64,000 nucleotides of DNA, taken from NCBI RefSeq assembly GCF_026341035.1, contig NZ_JAPEOQ010000002.1, positions 1,426,001 through 1,490,000 of the forward strand, in the 5' to 3' direction. Below are positions 44,569 to 54,426 of this stretch, one piece after another (positions within the stretch are counted from its first letter, which is position 1; every line of letters begins with the position of its first letter). Position numbers and translations under genes: made by a program. The notes beneath the pieces are model-generated. The model saw only the letters and a list, made by a program, of their open reading frames with translations, was not told the DNA's origin and searched no databases. The stretch is from Streptomyces sp. NBC_01016 (GTDB lineage: Bacteria > Actinomycetota > Actinomycetes > Streptomycetales > Streptomycetaceae).

Positions 44569-46335
44569 GTGGCAGCCCACGACGACGACATCAACCGCGG
44601 CATCCGCCCGGGACGAGGGTCCGAAGACCCTGCCGGGCAGGTTGCCTATCTCGAGCAGGAAATCGCCGTCCTGCGGCGCAAGCTCGCCGACTCTCCGCGG
44701 CACACGAGGATTCTCGAAGAGCGGATCGTCGAACTGCAGACCAACCTGGCCGGCGTGTCCGCCCAGAACGAGCGGCTCGCAGGCACACTCCGAGAGGCCC
44801 GCGACCAAATCGTGGCCCTCAAGGAAGAAGTCGACCGGCTGGCACAACCACCGGCAGGCTTCGGGGTTTTCCTCTCGGCAAACGAGGACGGCACCGCCGA
44901 CATCTTCACCGGCGGCCGCAAACTCCGTGTGAATGTGAGTCCAAGCGTCGAACTCGAAGAGCTTCGGCGCGGCCAGGAACTCATGCTCAACGAAGCGCTC
45001 AACGTGGTCGAGGCCATGGAGTTCGAGAGCGTCGGCGACATCGTCACCCTCAAGGAAATCCTCGAGGACGGCGATCGAGCCCTCGTGGTCGGGCACACCG
45101 ACGAGGAACGGGTGGTACGGCTCGCCGAGCCGTTGCTGGACGTCACCATCCGCCCCGGCGACGCCCTGCTGCTCGAACCCCGATCCGGCTATGTCTACGA
45201 AGTCGTACCGAAGAGCGAAGTAGAGGAACTCGTCCTCGAAGAGGTCCCGGACATCGGCTACGAGCAGATCGGCGGCCTGGGCAACCAGATCGAACTGATC
45301 CGCGACGCGGTCGAGCTCCCCTACCTCTACCCGGACCTCTACAGGGAGCACGAACTGCGGCCGCCCAAGGGCGTCCTGCTGTACGGGCCCCCCGGATGCG
45401 GTAAGACCCTGATCGCCAAGGCAGTGGCAAACTCCCTCGCCAAGAAGGTCGCGGAAGTGACCGGAGTGGCCCAGGGCAAGAGCTACTTCCTCAACATCAA
45501 GGGTCCCGAACTTCTCAACAAGTACGTCGGTGAGACCGAGCGGCAGATCCGCCTCGTCTTCCAGCGTGCTCGTGAGAAGGCCAGCGAGGGCACGCCCGTC
45601 ATCGTCTTCTTCGACGAGATGGAGTCCCTGTTCCGCACCCGTGGCTCCGGCGTCAGCTCGGACGTGGAGAACACCATCGTCCCGCAGCTGCTCGCCGAGA
45701 TCGACGGCGTCGAAGGCCTGCAGAACGTGGTCGTGATCGGCGCCTCCAACCGCGAGGACATGATCGACCCGGCCATCCTGCGGCCCGGACGACTCGACGT
45801 GAAGATCAAGATCGAGCGCCCGGACGCCGAAGCGGCCAAGGACATCTTCGGCAAGTACCTCACCCAACGCCTCCCGCTGCACCTCGACGACCTCGACGAG
45901 CACAGCAGCGACCGGGCAGCCACCGTCCACGCCATGATCCAGACGGCCGTGGAGCACATGTACGCCGAAACCGAGGAAAACCGCTTCCTCGAGGTGACGT
46001 ACGCAAATGGCGACAAGGAAGTCCTCTACTTCAAGGACTTCAACTCCGGCGCAATGATCGAAAACATCGTCGGCCGCGCCAAGAAGATGGCCATCAAGGC
46101 CTTCCTCGAGCAGAACCAGAAGGGACTCAGGGTCTCCCACCTCCTGCAGGCTTGCATCGACGAGTTCAAGGAGAACGAGGACCTGCCCAACACCACCAAC
46201 CCGGACGACTGGGCCCGAATCTCCGGTAAGAAGGGTGAGCGGATCGTCTACATCCGCACCCTCGTCACCGGAAAGCAGGGCGCGGACACCGGACGCTCCA
46301 TCGACACGGTGGCGAACACCGGTCAGTACCTGTAA
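44569..46335 (+). CDS. arc: Proteasome-activating AAA+ ATPase (ARC/Mpa)
   Basis: A 588-residue hexameric unfoldase that recognises pupylated proteins and feeds them to the 20S proteasome. The N-terminal coiled coil (about 25-85, [18 protein letters not shown] onward) binds Pup. Two OB-like segments follow. The AAA domain has GPPGCGKT (near 273) and [10 protein letters not shown] (near 345), then [16 protein letters not shown]. The C-terminus GQYL carries the penultimate Tyr that docks into the proteasome ring. GTG 44569 with GGAGGAGGTGAGG ahead is chosen over an ATG six codons upstream. Confidence 0.97.
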   Translation: MAAHDDDINRGIRPGRGSEDPAGQVAYLEQEIAVLRRKLADSPRHTRILEERIVELQTNLAGVSAQNERLAGTLREARDQIVALKEEVDRLAQPPAGFGVFLSANEDGTADIFTGGRKLRVNVSPSVELEELRRGQELMLNEALNVVEAMEFESVGDIVTLKEILEDGDRALVVGHTDEERVVRLAEPLLDVTIRPGDALLLEPRSGYVYEVVPKSEVEELVLEEVPDIGYEQIGGLGNQIELIRDAVELPYLYPDLYREHELRPPKGVLLYGPPGCGKTLIAKAVANSLAKKVAEVTGVAQGKSYFLNIKGPELLNKYVGETERQIRLVFQRAREKASEGTPVIVFFDEMESLFRTRGSGVSSDVENTIVPQLLAEIDGVEGLQNVVVIGASNREDMIDPAILRPGRLDVKIKIERPDAEAAKDIFGKYLTQRLPLHLDDLDEHSSDRAATVHAMIQTAVEHMYAETEENRFLEVTYANGDKEVLYFKDFNSGAMIENIVGRAKKMAIKAFLEQNQKGLRVSHLLQACIDEFKENEDLPNTTNPDDWARISGKKGERIVYIRTLVTGKQGADTGRSIDTVANTGQYL

Positions 46336-46345
46336 AAGACAGGGT

Positions 46346-46378
46346 GGCTGCGGGTGCCCCAACCGGGTACCCGCAGCC
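46346..46378 (+). terminator. Stem-loop after arc
   Basis: GGCTGCGGGT (46346-46355) pairs with ACCCGCAGCC (46369-46378) 10 bp after the arc stop. The 281-bp gap to dop holds this and presumably a dop promoter. No gene was seen in it. Confidence 0.7.
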
Positions 46379-46616
46379 GACCTGTTTTGCGGCAGCACTC
46401 CGCGGCACACGACAGGAACCGACCACGCGACCACCCGCTCGAAGCCGGAGCGAATCCAATGACGCAAATGATCTCCCCACCAGCGCAAAGGCGTTCTAGG
46501 CTCTTCCATGCCGCCGGGTCGCGCAGTGCGGGGACGGGCACCGCACACGCACCGGAGAACCAGCGGTACTTGAGCGGCGCCCCCGACCGAGGGCGCTGCC
46601 GGGCAAGGAGGGCCGC

Positions 46617-48128
46617 ATGACCGTACGGCGAGTAATGGGCATCGAGACGGAATACGGGATCTCAGTCCCCGGCCACCCCAACGCCAATGCCATGCTCACC
46701 TCGTCCCAGATCGTCAATGCCTACGCGGCGGCGATGCACCGGGCCCGCAGGGCCCGCTGGGACTTCGAGGAAGAGAACCCGCTGCGCGACGCCCGAGGCT
46801 TCGACCTCGCCCGTGAGGCCGCCGACTCCAGCCAGCTCACCGACGAGGACATCGGTCTGGCCAACGTCATCCTCACCAACGGCGCGCGCCTCTACGTGGA
46901 CCACGCACACCCCGAATACAGCTCACCCGAGGTCACCAACCCCTGGGACGCCGTGCTCTGGGACAAGGCCGGCGAGCGCATCATGGCCGAAGCCGCCGAC
47001 CGGGCGGCCCAGCTCCCCGGCGCCCAGCCCATCCACCTCTACAAGAACAACACCGACAACAAGGGCGCCTCCTACGGGACGCACGAGAACTACCTGATGA
47101 AGCGGGAGACCCCCTTCTCGGACATCGTGCGCCACCTGACCCCGTTCTTCGTCTCACGCCAGGTCGTGACAGGGGCCGGCCGCGTCGGCCTCGGCCAGGA
47201 CGGCCACGAGCACGGCTTCCAGCTCAGCCAGCGCGCGGACTACTTCGAGGTCGAGGTGGGCCTCGAGACCACCCTCAAGCGCCCCATCATCAACACGCGC
47301 GACGAGCCGCATTCGGACGCCGAGAAGTACCGCCGCCTGCACGTGATCATCGGCGACGCCAACCTCTCGGAGATCTCCACCTATCTCAAGCTCGGCACGA
47401 CGTCACTCGTTCTGTCCATGATCGAAGACGGTTTCATCGCGGTCGACCTGGCCGTGGACCAGCCGGTCCGCACCCTCCACCAGGTCTCCCACGACTCGTC
47501 CCTCCAGCATTTGATCACGCTCCGTAGTGGCCGCACACTCACCGCGGTCCAGCTCCAGATGGAGTACTTCGAACTCGCCAGGAAGTACGTGGAGGAGCGC
47601 TTCGGCGCCGACGCGGACGACCAGACCAAGGACGTCCTGGCCCGCTGGGAGGACGTACTGGGGCGCCTGGAGTCCGACCCCATGAGCCTGTCCGGCGAGC
47701 TCGACTGGGTCACGAAGCTCGAGCTCATGCAGGGCTACCGGCGCCGCGACAACCTCGAATGGGACGCCGCCAAGCTGCACCTGCTGGACCTCCAGTACGC
47801 CGACGTACGCGCCGAGAAGGGGCTCTACAACCGTCTGGCGGCGCGCGGCAAGATGAAGCGCCTCCTGGACGAGTCGGCGGTCGAGAACGCCCGTACGAAG
47901 CCGCCTGAGGACACCCGGGCGTACTTCCGCGGACGCTGCCTCGAGCAGTACGCGGACGACGTCGCGGCGGCCTCCTGGGACTCGGTCATCTTCGACCTCC
48001 CGGGCCGGGACTCGCTCCAGCGTGTCCCCACCCTGGAACCCCTTCGCGGAACGCGGAACCACGTGAAGGAGCTGCTTGACAGGTGCCGCACGGCCGAGGA
48101 TCTGGTCCGGGTGCTGTCCGGGCAGTGA
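46617..48128 (+). CDS. dop: Deamidase/depupylase of Pup
   Basis: A 503-residue carboxylate-amine-ligase-fold enzyme that removes Pup from substrates and, where needed, deamidates Pup. [10 protein letters not shown] provides the Mg-ATP glutamates. [15 protein letters not shown] holds the catalytic Asp (about residue 95). [19 protein letters not shown] is shared with PafA. Asp-rich and Gly loops between about 38 and 80 match the Dop-specific insertion rather than PafA. AAGGAGGGC precedes ATG 46617. Confidence 0.96.
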   Translation: MTVRRVMGIETEYGISVPGHPNANAMLTSSQIVNAYAAAMHRARRARWDFEEENPLRDARGFDLAREAADSSQLTDEDIGLANVILTNGARLYVDHAHPEYSSPEVTNPWDAVLWDKAGERIMAEAADRAAQLPGAQPIHLYKNNTDNKGASYGTHENYLMKRETPFSDIVRHLTPFFVSRQVVTGAGRVGLGQDGHEHGFQLSQRADYFEVEVGLETTLKRPIINTRDEPHSDAEKYRRLHVIIGDANLSEISTYLKLGTTSLVLSMIEDGFIAVDLAVDQPVRTLHQVSHDSSLQHLITLRSGRTLTAVQLQMEYFELARKYVEERFGADADDQTKDVLARWEDVLGRLESDPMSLSGELDWVTKLELMQGYRRRDNLEWDAAKLHLLDLQYADVRAEKGLYNRLAARGKMKRLLDESAVENARTKPPEDTRAYFRGRCLEQYADDVAAASWDSVIFDLPGRDSLQRVPTLEPLRGTRNHVKELLDRCRTAEDLVRVLSGQ

Positions 48129-48250
48129 CCGGCGCCCGATCCGCCGATGATCAATCACCGATCCGGGGCTGAAAAGTCGGTGGCAGGGGAATCACAGAGG
48201 TGGGTCCCGCACGTTGAGGAAAGTGCGGGGCCGATGTCAGAGCCGACGCG

Positions 48251-48256
48251 TAGGGT
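48251..48256 (+). promoter_or_regulatory. Possible -10 box for pup
   Basis: TAGGGT matches the -10 form seen before arc and lies 73 bp before the pup start, in a 201-bp dop-pup gap with no other gene. No clear -35 box was seen. Confidence 0.35.
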
Positions 48257-48329
48257 TCTGATCACGAACGACCTGAGCGAACCACGTCGTCCACGGCGTG
48301 GATGTCGAACCGAGCGGGGTGAGCTGGAC

Positions 48330-48548
48330 ATGGCAACCAAGGACACCGGCGGCGGGCAGCAGAAGGCGACGCGCTCCACCGAGGAGGTCGAGGAGCAGGA
48401 GGTCGACGAACAGTCGACCGAGGACCTCAAGGAGCGCCAGGAGAAGCTGAGCGACGACGTCGACTCGGTTCTGGACGAGATCGACGACGTTCTCGAGGAG
48501 AACGCAGAGGACTTCGTGAGGTCCTTTGTGCAAAAGGGCGGCGAGTAG
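48330..48548 (+). CDS. pup: Prokaryotic ubiquitin-like protein Pup
   Basis: A 72-residue acidic, intrinsically disordered tag. KERQEKLSDDVDSVLDEIDDVLEENAEDFV is the segment that folds on ARC, and the protein ends VQKGGE. The encoded C-terminus is already Glu, so ligation by PafA would not need prior deamidation by Dop. ATG 48330 gives the family length. The upstream frame to 48147 is not expected to be translated. It overlaps the next ORF by 23 bp. Confidence 0.97.
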   Translation: MATKDTGGGQQKATRSTEEVEEQEVDEQSTEDLKERQEKLSDDVDSVLDEIDDVLEENAEDFVRSFVQKGGE

Positions 48549-48795
48549 GCGAAGCGTCGCGTGCGGTGCGGTGCGCCCACACCGTGCGCGGCCTTTGCGG
48601 AACGTCCTCGCCGTACATGTGGATCACTGCCACGAGACGGGTAGGGTCCGAGTCGTACTGTGCTTCAACTGCAATTCGGCCCTCGGCAAGTTGGGAGACG
48701 ATCCCGACACCACACGTCGGGCCATCGCCTACTTGGAAGGAAACGCGTGGAAGCCAACCCTCGTAGCACCGGGCGTCTACCGGCTGCCTTCCTGA
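48526..48795 (+). CDS. Small endonuclease-VII/HNH-like ORF, possibly frameshifted
   Basis: An 89-codon frame starting at a GTG inside pup and ending inside prcB. Its C-terminal half, [29 protein letters not shown], is the zinc/HNH core of recombination-endonuclease-VII-like proteins. The N-terminal half ([20 protein letters not shown]) looks unlike protein and lacks the usual leading CxxC. The +1 frame across 48566-48630 reads [17 protein letters not shown], which could be the missing cysteine segment. The gene may be genuine with a shortened N-terminus, or frameshifted. S. coelicolor has a homologue at this place in my recollection. Confidence 0.55.
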   Translation: MCKRAASRRSVACGAVRPHRARPLRNVLAVHVDHCHETGRVRVVLCFNCNSALGKLGDDPDTTRRAIAYLEGNAWKPTLVAPGVYRLPS

Positions 48796-49592
48796 CGCCT
48801 GGATCGTCGTCGTTCATGGACTTCCTGTCGGAGCACCAGCCCGAAATCCTGCCGGGCAACCGGCAGTTGCCGCCGACGCAGGGCGTCATCGAGGCCCCGC
48901 ACGGCACGACCATCGTGGCCACCACGTTCCCCGGCGGCGTCGTACTCGCCGGTGACCGCCGGGCCACGATGGGGAACGTGATCGCGCAGCGCGACATCGA
49001 GAAGGTCTTCCCGGCGGACGAGTACTCGGCCGTCGGCATCGCCGGCACCGCCGGTCTGGCCGTCGAGATGGTGAAGCTCTTCCAGTTGGAGCTGGAGCAC
49101 TTCGAGAAGGTCGAGGGTGCGCAGCTGTCGTTGGAGGGCAAGGCGAACCGGTTGTCGACCATGATCCGGTCGAATCTGGGGATGGCCATGCAGGGTCTGG
49201 CCGTCGTGCCGCTGTTCGCCGGGTACGACGTGGATCGCGAGAAGGGCCGGATCTTCTCGTACGACGTCACGGGTGGCCGCAGCGAGGAGCACGGTTTCGC
49301 GGCGACCGGTTCCGGTTCGGTGTTCGCGCGTGGGGCGATGAAGAAGCTCTACCGCGACGACCTGTCGGAGGAGGAGGCGACGACGCTGGTCGTGCAGGCT
49401 CTGTACGACGCGGCGGACGACGACTCGGCGACGGGTGGTCCCGACATGGCGCGGCGGATCTTCCCGATCGTCACGGTGATCTCGGACGAGGGCTTCCGTC
49501 GGCTGTCGGACGACGAGTCCTCGGGTATCGCCCGGTCGATCCTGGAGCGGCGTATGGAGCTGCCGGACGGTCCGCGGGCCGCTCTGCTCTAG
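48747..49592 (+). CDS. prcB: 20S proteasome beta subunit
   Basis: A 281-residue proprotein. A 53-residue propeptide ([19 protein letters not shown]...EAPHG) is removed autocatalytically to expose Thr54 ([11 protein letters not shown]), the N-terminal nucleophile. GDRRATMGN supplies the conserved Asp and Lys33-region context. It assembles as two inner heptamer rings with PrcA. GTG 48747 has GGAAGGAAAC upstream and overlaps the preceding ORF by 49 bp. Confidence 0.97.
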   Translation: MEANPRSTGRLPAAFLTPGSSSFMDFLSEHQPEILPGNRQLPPTQGVIEAPHGTTIVATTFPGGVVLAGDRRATMGNVIAQRDIEKVFPADEYSAVGIAGTAGLAVEMVKLFQLELEHFEKVEGAQLSLEGKANRLSTMIRSNLGMAMQGLAVVPLFAGYDVDREKGRIFSYDVTGGRSEEHGFAATGSGSVFARGAMKKLYRDDLSEEEATTLVVQALYDAADDDSATGGPDMARRIFPIVTVISDEGFRRLSDDESSGIARSILERRMELPDGPRAALL

Positions 49593-49654
49593 CCGGCCGA
49601 CTCCCTCTTGGTTGCCTACTCATCGAGCCACTGACAGAAAGGGACGGATAGCCG

Positions 49655-50425
49655 GTGTCGACGCCGTTCTATGTCTCACCCCAGCAGGCGATGGCCGACC
49701 GCGCGGAGTACGCGCGCAAGGGCATCGCTCGCGGTCGCAGCCTTGTCGTGCTGCAGTACGCCGATGGCATCGTGTTCGTCGGCGAGAACCCGTCCCGTGC
49801 TCTGCACAAGTTCAGCGAGATCTATGACCGGATCGGCTTCGCGGCCGCCGGTAAGTACAACGAGTACGAGAACCTTCGGATCGGTGGCGTGCGCTACGCG
49901 GATCTGCGCGGTTACACGTACGACCGTGATGATGTGACGGCTCGTGGTCTGGCGAATGTGTATGCGCAGACGCTGGGCACGATCTTCTCCAGCGCGGGGG
50001 AGAAGCCGTACGAGGTGGAGTTGGTGGTCGCCGAGGTCGGTCAGTCGGCCGAGGGCGACCAGATCTACCGGCTTCCGCACGACGGGTCGATCGTCGACGA
50101 GCACGGCTCGGTGGCGGTCGGTGGCAGTGCGGAGCAGATCAGCAATTATCTGGATCAGCAGCACCGTGACGGCATGACGCTGTCGGAGGCGTTGAAGCTG
50201 GCGGTGACGGCGCTGTCCCGGGACACCAATGGGGGCGAGCGGGAGATTCCCGCGGAGCGCCTTGAGGTGGCGGTCCTGGACCGTACGCGGCCGCAGCAGC
50301 GGAAGTTCAAGCGGATCGTGGGGCGGCAGCTGGAGCGGCTGCTCACGGCCGAGGGGGCTGCCGCGACGACGGAGGCCGAGTCGGATGCGGTGTCCGACGA
50401 CGAGGGTCCTTCAGAGGGCAAGTAG
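49655..50425 (+). CDS. prcA: 20S proteasome alpha subunit
   Basis: A 256-residue outer-ring subunit beginning [27 protein letters not shown], the gating N-terminus typical of actinobacterial Prc[23 protein letters not shown] and the VELVVAEVG strand follow the alpha fold, and no N-terminal Thr site is present. The C-terminus is acidic and flexible. It forms the docking surface for the C-terminal Tyr motif of ARC. GTG 49655 follows AAAGGGAC. It is 62 bp after prcB. Confidence 0.97.
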   Translation: MSTPFYVSPQQAMADRAEYARKGIARGRSLVVLQYADGIVFVGENPSRALHKFSEIYDRIGFAAAGKYNEYENLRIGGVRYADLRGYTYDRDDVTARGLANVYAQTLGTIFSSAGEKPYEVELVVAEVGQSAEGDQIYRLPHDGSIVDEHGSVAVGGSAEQISNYLDQQHRDGMTLSEALKLAVTALSRDTNGGEREIPAERLEVAVLDRTRPQQRKFKRIVGRQLERLLTAEGAAATTEAESDAVSDDEGPSEGK

Positions 50426-50440
50426 CAGCCCGTAGCGCGT

Positions 50441-50480
50441 CGTGTGCCCCGGCCGGTTGTCGAACCGGCCGGGGCACACG
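50441..50480. terminator. Convergent terminator between prcA and lacI-type gene
   Basis: Perfect 18-base arms (50441-50458 and 50463-50480) close on a GTCG tetraloop, between the prcA stop (50425) and the LacI-gene stop (50485). Confidence 0.9.
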
Positions 50481-50484
50481 TGTG

Positions 50485-51531
50485 TCAGGGGCGGGGCGCG
50501 GCCGGTCCCGTGGAGCCGCGCACGATCAGTTCGACCGGGAGCGGGGTGGTCTCGGCTTCACGGTCGTCGAGGACGGCGAGGAGTGCGCGCATGCCGTGTG
50601 CGCCGACCTCCTCGGCGGGCAGGCGCACGGTGGTGAGTTCGGGTTCGATCGCGGTGGCGAGGGTGAGGTCGTCGAAGCCGGTGATGGACAGGTCGTCGGG
50701 GACGCGCAGGCCCAGGCGGCGGGCGGCTTTGTAGGCGCCGGCGGCCAGTTTGTCGTCGTCGCAGACGATGGCGGTGGGTTCGACGAGGCCGGAGGTGCGC
50801 AGCGCCGTTTCGGTGGCGGTGACGGCGTCCTCGACGGTGAGGGCGGAGCGGATGGTGCGCACGGTGGTGTCCGGCAACTGCGCGGTGCGGGCGGCGAGTT
50901 CGCGGGCGCGGACGTCGAAGGTCCAGGACTGGACGGCGGAGGCGAGGTGCAAGAAGTTGCGGTGGCCGTGGGCGATGAGGTGGTCGGTGATCTGCCGGAT
51001 GCCGTCGGCGAGGTCGAGGTTGACGGTGGTGGCGCCGGGGCTGCCCGTGGGGTCGCTGTCGAGCATGACGAGGGGGATGGGCGGGGTGTCGTCGCCGCGC
51101 AGGGCGGTGAGGGCGTCGGCGGCCATGGAGGAGGCGAGGATGCCGTCGAGCGCGGCGCGGGCGGAGGGGAAGGGGTCGCGGGCGGGGCCGATGCCGTCGG
51201 GTGAGGGGTAGAGGACGACGCCGAAGTCGTGCTGTACGGCGACGCGGGCCGCTCCTGTGTAGACCCCGGCGAAGAACTCGTTGGTGAGTGCGGGGACGAC
51301 GAGGAGGGCGGTGCGGGTGCGGCCGGTGCGGAGGTTGCGGGCCGCGAGGTTGGGCCGGTAGCCGAGGTGCTCCGCTGTGGTGCGCACGCGTTCGGCGGTG
51401 GTCTCGGAGACTCGGCCGCGCCATTTGCCGCCCATGACGAGCGAGACGGCGGCCTGGGAGACGCCGGCCGCGCGGGCGACGTCTCTGCTGGTGGGGCGGG
51501 CGGTCGTGGTGCCGTCCTGGCCGCTGGTCAC
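50485..51531 (-). CDS. LacI-family transcriptional regulator
   Basis: A 348-residue repressor. Residues 13-60 hold the HTH and hinge (TSRDVARAAGVSQAAVSLVMGGKWRGRVS...RVRTTAEHLGYRPNLAARNLRTG). A periplasmic-binding-like effector domain follows, with DDDKLAAGAYKAARRLGLRVPDDLSITGFDD. The ligand is unknown, probably a sugar. GTG 51531 has GGAGGCACCA upstream. It is divergent from an MFS gene, with a 10+10 bp operator dyad between them. Confidence 0.93.
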   Translation of the reverse strand: MTSGQDGTTTARPTSRDVARAAGVSQAAVSLVMGGKWRGRVSETTAERVRTTAEHLGYRPNLAARNLRTGRTRTALLVVPALTNEFFAGVYTGAARVAVQHDFGVVLYPSPDGIGPARDPFPSARAALDGILASSMAADALTALRGDDTPPIPLVMLDSDPTGSPGATTVNLDLADGIRQITDHLIAHGHRNFLHLASAVQSWTFDVRARELAARTAQLPDTTVRTIRSALTVEDAVTATETALRTSGLVEPTAIVCDDDKLAAGAYKAARRLGLRVPDDLSITGFDDLTLATAIEPELTTVRLPAEEVGAHGMRALLAVLDDREAETTPLPVELIVRGSTGPAAPRP

Positions 51532-51600
51532 TGGTGCCTCCGTAGGTGTCGTCCAGGGTGCCCGACGTTAGCGGGTGGCTCTGTCCGCCGGGCACGTGGT

Positions 51601-51626
51601 ACGTATAACGCCGGGACGTTATACGT
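51601..51626. promoter_or_regulatory. LacI-type operator candidate
   Basis: ACGTATAACG (51601-51610) and CGTTATACGT (51617-51626) form a perfect dyad with a 6-bp spacer, located 26 bp before the MFS ATG and 70 bp before the LacI GTG. Its TATAAC and TATACG elements could double as -10 boxes. Confidence 0.7.
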
Positions 51627-51651
51627 AAAACTTCAGGGCGGGGGCGGGGCG

Positions 51652-52911
51652 ATGGCCGCGGGGTATGCGGAGATCCTCAGGGCGCGGCACGCGATGCGGC
51701 TGCTCACGGGGACCCTGGTGGGCAGGCTGCCGAACGCGACGGCCCCGATCGCCGTCGTGCTGTTCATCCGGGCCGAGGGCGGCACGTACAGCCTGGCGGG
51801 CGCGCTCGCGGCGGTGTACGGGGTGGCGAACGCGATCGGGCAGCCGCTCCTCGGGCGCCTCGTCGACCTGCGGGGCCAGCCGAAGGTGCAGCTGCCGGCG
51901 GCGGTCCTGTCGGGACTCGCCATGACGCTCTTCGCGTTCGTCGGGATGGACTCGCTGCCGTTGGCGTACGCGGCGATGGCCTTGGCCGGACTGTTCACGC
52001 CGCCGCTGGAGGGCGGCCTGCGGGCGCTGTGGCCCAGCGTGCTGGCGCGCGAGGAGCAGGTGCACACGGCGTACGCGATGGACGCGATCGCGCAGGAAGT
52101 CATGTTCACCGTCGGGCCGTTGCTGGTGACGTTGTGCGTGTCGCTGTGGTCGGCGCAGGCCGCGCTCGTGGTGCTCAACGTGATCGGTGTGCTCGGTGCG
52201 CTCTCCGTGGTGCTGTCGAAGCCCTCGCGCGCGTGGCGTTCGGCTCCGCGCGAGGCGCACTGGCTGGGCGCGTTGCGTTCGCCGGGGCTGCTGGTGCTGC
52301 TCGTCGCCTTCCTGTTCATCGGGACCGCGCTCGGTTCGATCACCGTGGCGGCGATGTCGTACGCGGAGGTCCGGGGCGGCGATGCCGTGTACGGCTGGTT
52401 GATGGCGGCGATCGGGATGGGTGCGCTGGTGGGCGGCAGTGTCTACGGGGCCCGTCAGTGGAGTGGTGCTCCGGAGCGGCGACTTCGGTGGCTGGTGGCG
52501 CTGCTGGCGTTGTTCTACGTGCCGTTGGTCCTGATGCCGGGGCCGGTCGCGATGGTGGCCCTGATGGTGGTGGCGGGGGTGTTCCTGGCGCCGTGCATCG
52601 CGTGCGCGTTCATCGTCGTGGACCGGCACGCACCGCCCGGCACGGTCACGGAGGCTTTCTCGTGGCTCGTGACGACGTTCATGGTCGGCTCCAGCGTGGG
52701 AACTGCCGTGGCGGGCCCGGTCGTCGAGTGGGCCGGTACGCGGTGGGGCTTCGCCGTTCCGGCCGTCACTGGCACGCTTGCACTGGTCGTACTGCTTTCA
52801 ACGGCTCGGGTCCTGGTGGAGCCGCGCACGTCCGGGCGTGTCGCGCGCTCGTCGGAAAATGATCCAAACCGTGCCGTCGAACCCCGTTTCAGCTCGGGGG
52901 ATCGGGCGTAA
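51652..52911 (+). CDS. MFS transporter, divergent from LacI-type regulator
   Basis: A 419-residue major facilitator with about twelve hydrophobic helices. It lacks the sugar-porter signatures but shows MFS symmetry: GQPLLGRLVDLRGQPKV after helix 2, and MSYAEVRGGDAVYGWLMAAIGMGALVGG at the start of the C-half. The general type resembles drug or metabolite exporters of the DHA/Bcr-like groups. ATG 51652 follows a G-rich SD. Its TAA stop lies inside the -10 box of pafA. The LacI-MFS pair separates prcBA from pafA. Confidence 0.87.
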   Translation: MAAGYAEILRARHAMRLLTGTLVGRLPNATAPIAVVLFIRAEGGTYSLAGALAAVYGVANAIGQPLLGRLVDLRGQPKVQLPAAVLSGLAMTLFAFVGMDSLPLAYAAMALAGLFTPPLEGGLRALWPSVLAREEQVHTAYAMDAIAQEVMFTVGPLLVTLCVSLWSAQAALVVLNVIGVLGALSVVLSKPSRAWRSAPREAHWLGALRSPGLLVLLVAFLFIGTALGSITVAAMSYAEVRGGDAVYGWLMAAIGMGALVGGSVYGARQWSGAPERRLRWLVALLALFYVPLVLMPGPVAMVALMVVAGVFLAPCIACAFIVVDRHAPPGTVTEAFSWLVTTFMVGSSVGTAVAGPVVEWAGTRWGFAVPAVTGTLALVVLLSTARVLVEPRTSGRVARSSENDPNRAVEPRFSSGDRA

Positions 52912-52914
52912 TGT
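52909..52914 (+). promoter_or_regulatory. -10 box for leaderless pafA
   Basis: TAATGT, six bases, then ATG 52921. The box overlaps the stop codon of the MFS gene, and no SD precedes the ATG. Confidence 0.5.
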
Positions 52915-52920
52915 TCAGTC

Positions 52921-54282
52921 ATGGACCGCCGCATTTTCGGGCTGGAGAACGAGTACGGCGTCACGTGTACGTTCAGGGGACAGCGGCGCCTGTCTCCTGA
53001 CGAGGTGGCGCGGTACCTCTTCCGCCGTGTCGTGTCATGGGGCCGCAGCAGCAATGTCTTTCTGCGGAACGGCGCCCGCCTTTACCTCGATGTCGGGTCG
53101 CATCCGGAATACGCAACTCCCGAATGCGACAACGTGACCGAGTTGGTCACGCACGACAAGGCGGGCGAGCGCATTCTGGAAGGCCTGCTCGTCGACGCCG
53201 AACGCCGCCTGCACGAGGAGGGAATCGCAGGCGACGTATACCTGTTCAAGAACAACACCGACTCGGCGGGTAACTCCTACGGCTGCCATGAGAACTACTT
53301 GGTGGCGCGGCACGGGGAGTTCTCGCGGCTCGCGGACATTCTCATCCCCTTCCTGGTCACAAGGCAGTTGCTGTGCGGCGCGGGCAAGGTGCTGCAGACT
53401 CCGCGCGGTGCCGTGTACTGCGTGAGCCAGCGTGCCGAGCACATCTGGGAGGGCGTCAGCTCCGCGACGACGCGTTCCCGGCCGATCATCAACACCAGGG
53501 ACGAACCGCACGCGGACGCCGAGCGCTATCGCCGTCTGCACGTCATCGTCGGCGACTCGAACATGTCGGAGACGACGATGCTGCTGAAGGTCGGAGCCAC
53601 CGACCTCGTGCTGCGCATGATCGAGGCGGGCACGGTGATGCGCGACCTCACCCTGGAGAACCCGATCCGGGCGATCCGCGAGGTGAGTCACGACATCACG
53701 GGTCGCCGCAAGGTGCGGCTCGCCAGTGGCCGTGAGGCCTCGGCCCTCGAGGTGCAGCGCGAGTACTACGAGAAGGCCGTGGACTTCTGCGAGCGCAGGG
53801 GCATCCGCAGCGGCACCGTGGAGCAGGTTCTGGAGCTGTGGGGTCGCACGCTCGACGCCATCGAGTCCGAGGACCTGGACCGGGTGGGCACCGAGATCGA
53901 CTGGGTCATGAAGTACCAGCTCATCGAGCGCTATCGCGCGAAGCACAACATGACGATGTCGCACCCGAGGGTCGCGCAGATAGACCTCGCGTATCACGAC
54001 ATCCACCGGCAGCGCGGTCTCTACTACCTCCTGGAGAAGAAGGGCCAGGCCAAGCGGATCTGCAACGATCTGAAGATCTTCGAGGGCAAGTCGGTGCCGC
54101 CGCAGACCACGCGCGCGCGGTTGCGCGGTGACTTCATTCGCCGTGCCCAGGAGCAGCGCCGTGACTTCACGGTCGACTGGGTGCACCTGAAGTTGAACGA
54201 TCAGGCGCAGCGCACGGTGCTGTGCAAGGACCCGTTCCGCAGTGTGGACGATCGAGTGGAGAAGTTGATCGCCGGTATGTGA
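52921..54282 (+). CDS. pafA: Pup--protein ligase
   Basis: A 453-residue ligase that joins the Pup C-terminal Glu to substrate lysines using [16 protein letters not shown] carries the metal-binding glutamates. [16 protein letters not shown] contains the catalytic Asp (about residue 57). [19 protein letters not shown] is common to PafA and Dop. The C-terminal domain ends [19 protein letters not shown], as usual. Dop (46617-48128) is the paralogue. It is followed by a long-armed terminator. Confidence 0.97.
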   Translation: MDRRIFGLENEYGVTCTFRGQRRLSPDEVARYLFRRVVSWGRSSNVFLRNGARLYLDVGSHPEYATPECDNVTELVTHDKAGERILEGLLVDAERRLHEEGIAGDVYLFKNNTDSAGNSYGCHENYLVARHGEFSRLADILIPFLVTRQLLCGAGKVLQTPRGAVYCVSQRAEHIWEGVSSATTRSRPIINTRDEPHADAERYRRLHVIVGDSNMSETTMLLKVGATDLVLRMIEAGTVMRDLTLENPIRAIREVSHDITGRRKVRLASGREASALEVQREYYEKAVDFCERRGIRSGTVEQVLELWGRTLDAIESEDLDRVGTEIDWVMKYQLIERYRAKHNMTMSHPRVAQIDLAYHDIHRQRGLYYLLEKKGQAKRICNDLKIFEGKSVPPQTTRARLRGDFIRRAQEQRRDFTVDWVHLKLNDQAQRTVLCKDPFRSVDDRVEKLIAGM

Positions 54283-54315
54283 TCGCCGGTAGGTATGCGC
54301 ACACGCTGAGCAATC

Positions 54316-54360
54316 CGGCCAGGGGCCTCGTACGAATCATTCGTACGAGGCCCCTGGCCG
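54316..54360 (+). terminator. 22-bp-arm inverted repeat after pafA
   Basis: Arms 54316-54337 and 54339-54360 are exact complements around one central base, 34 bp after the pafA stop. It is an efficient terminator candidate. A T-tract is absent. Confidence 0.8.
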
Positions 54361-54364
54361 TCCC

Positions 54365-54392
54365 TTGGAATGTCGGGGCGAAGGCCTAGAGT
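54365..54392 (+). promoter_or_regulatory. Promoter of the FKBP gene
   Basis: TTGGAA (54365-54370), a 16-bp spacer, then TAGAGT (54387-54392), 34 bp before the GTG at 54427. Confidence 0.5.
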
Positions 54393-54426
54393 GGCCGGAC
54401 CATATTCGAGCGACTTGAGGACCACT

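Noticed and set aside
48147-48329. N-terminal extension of Pup from the longer open frame
   Set aside because: The extension has no plausible start with SD. The 72-residue form matches the family length and sequence.
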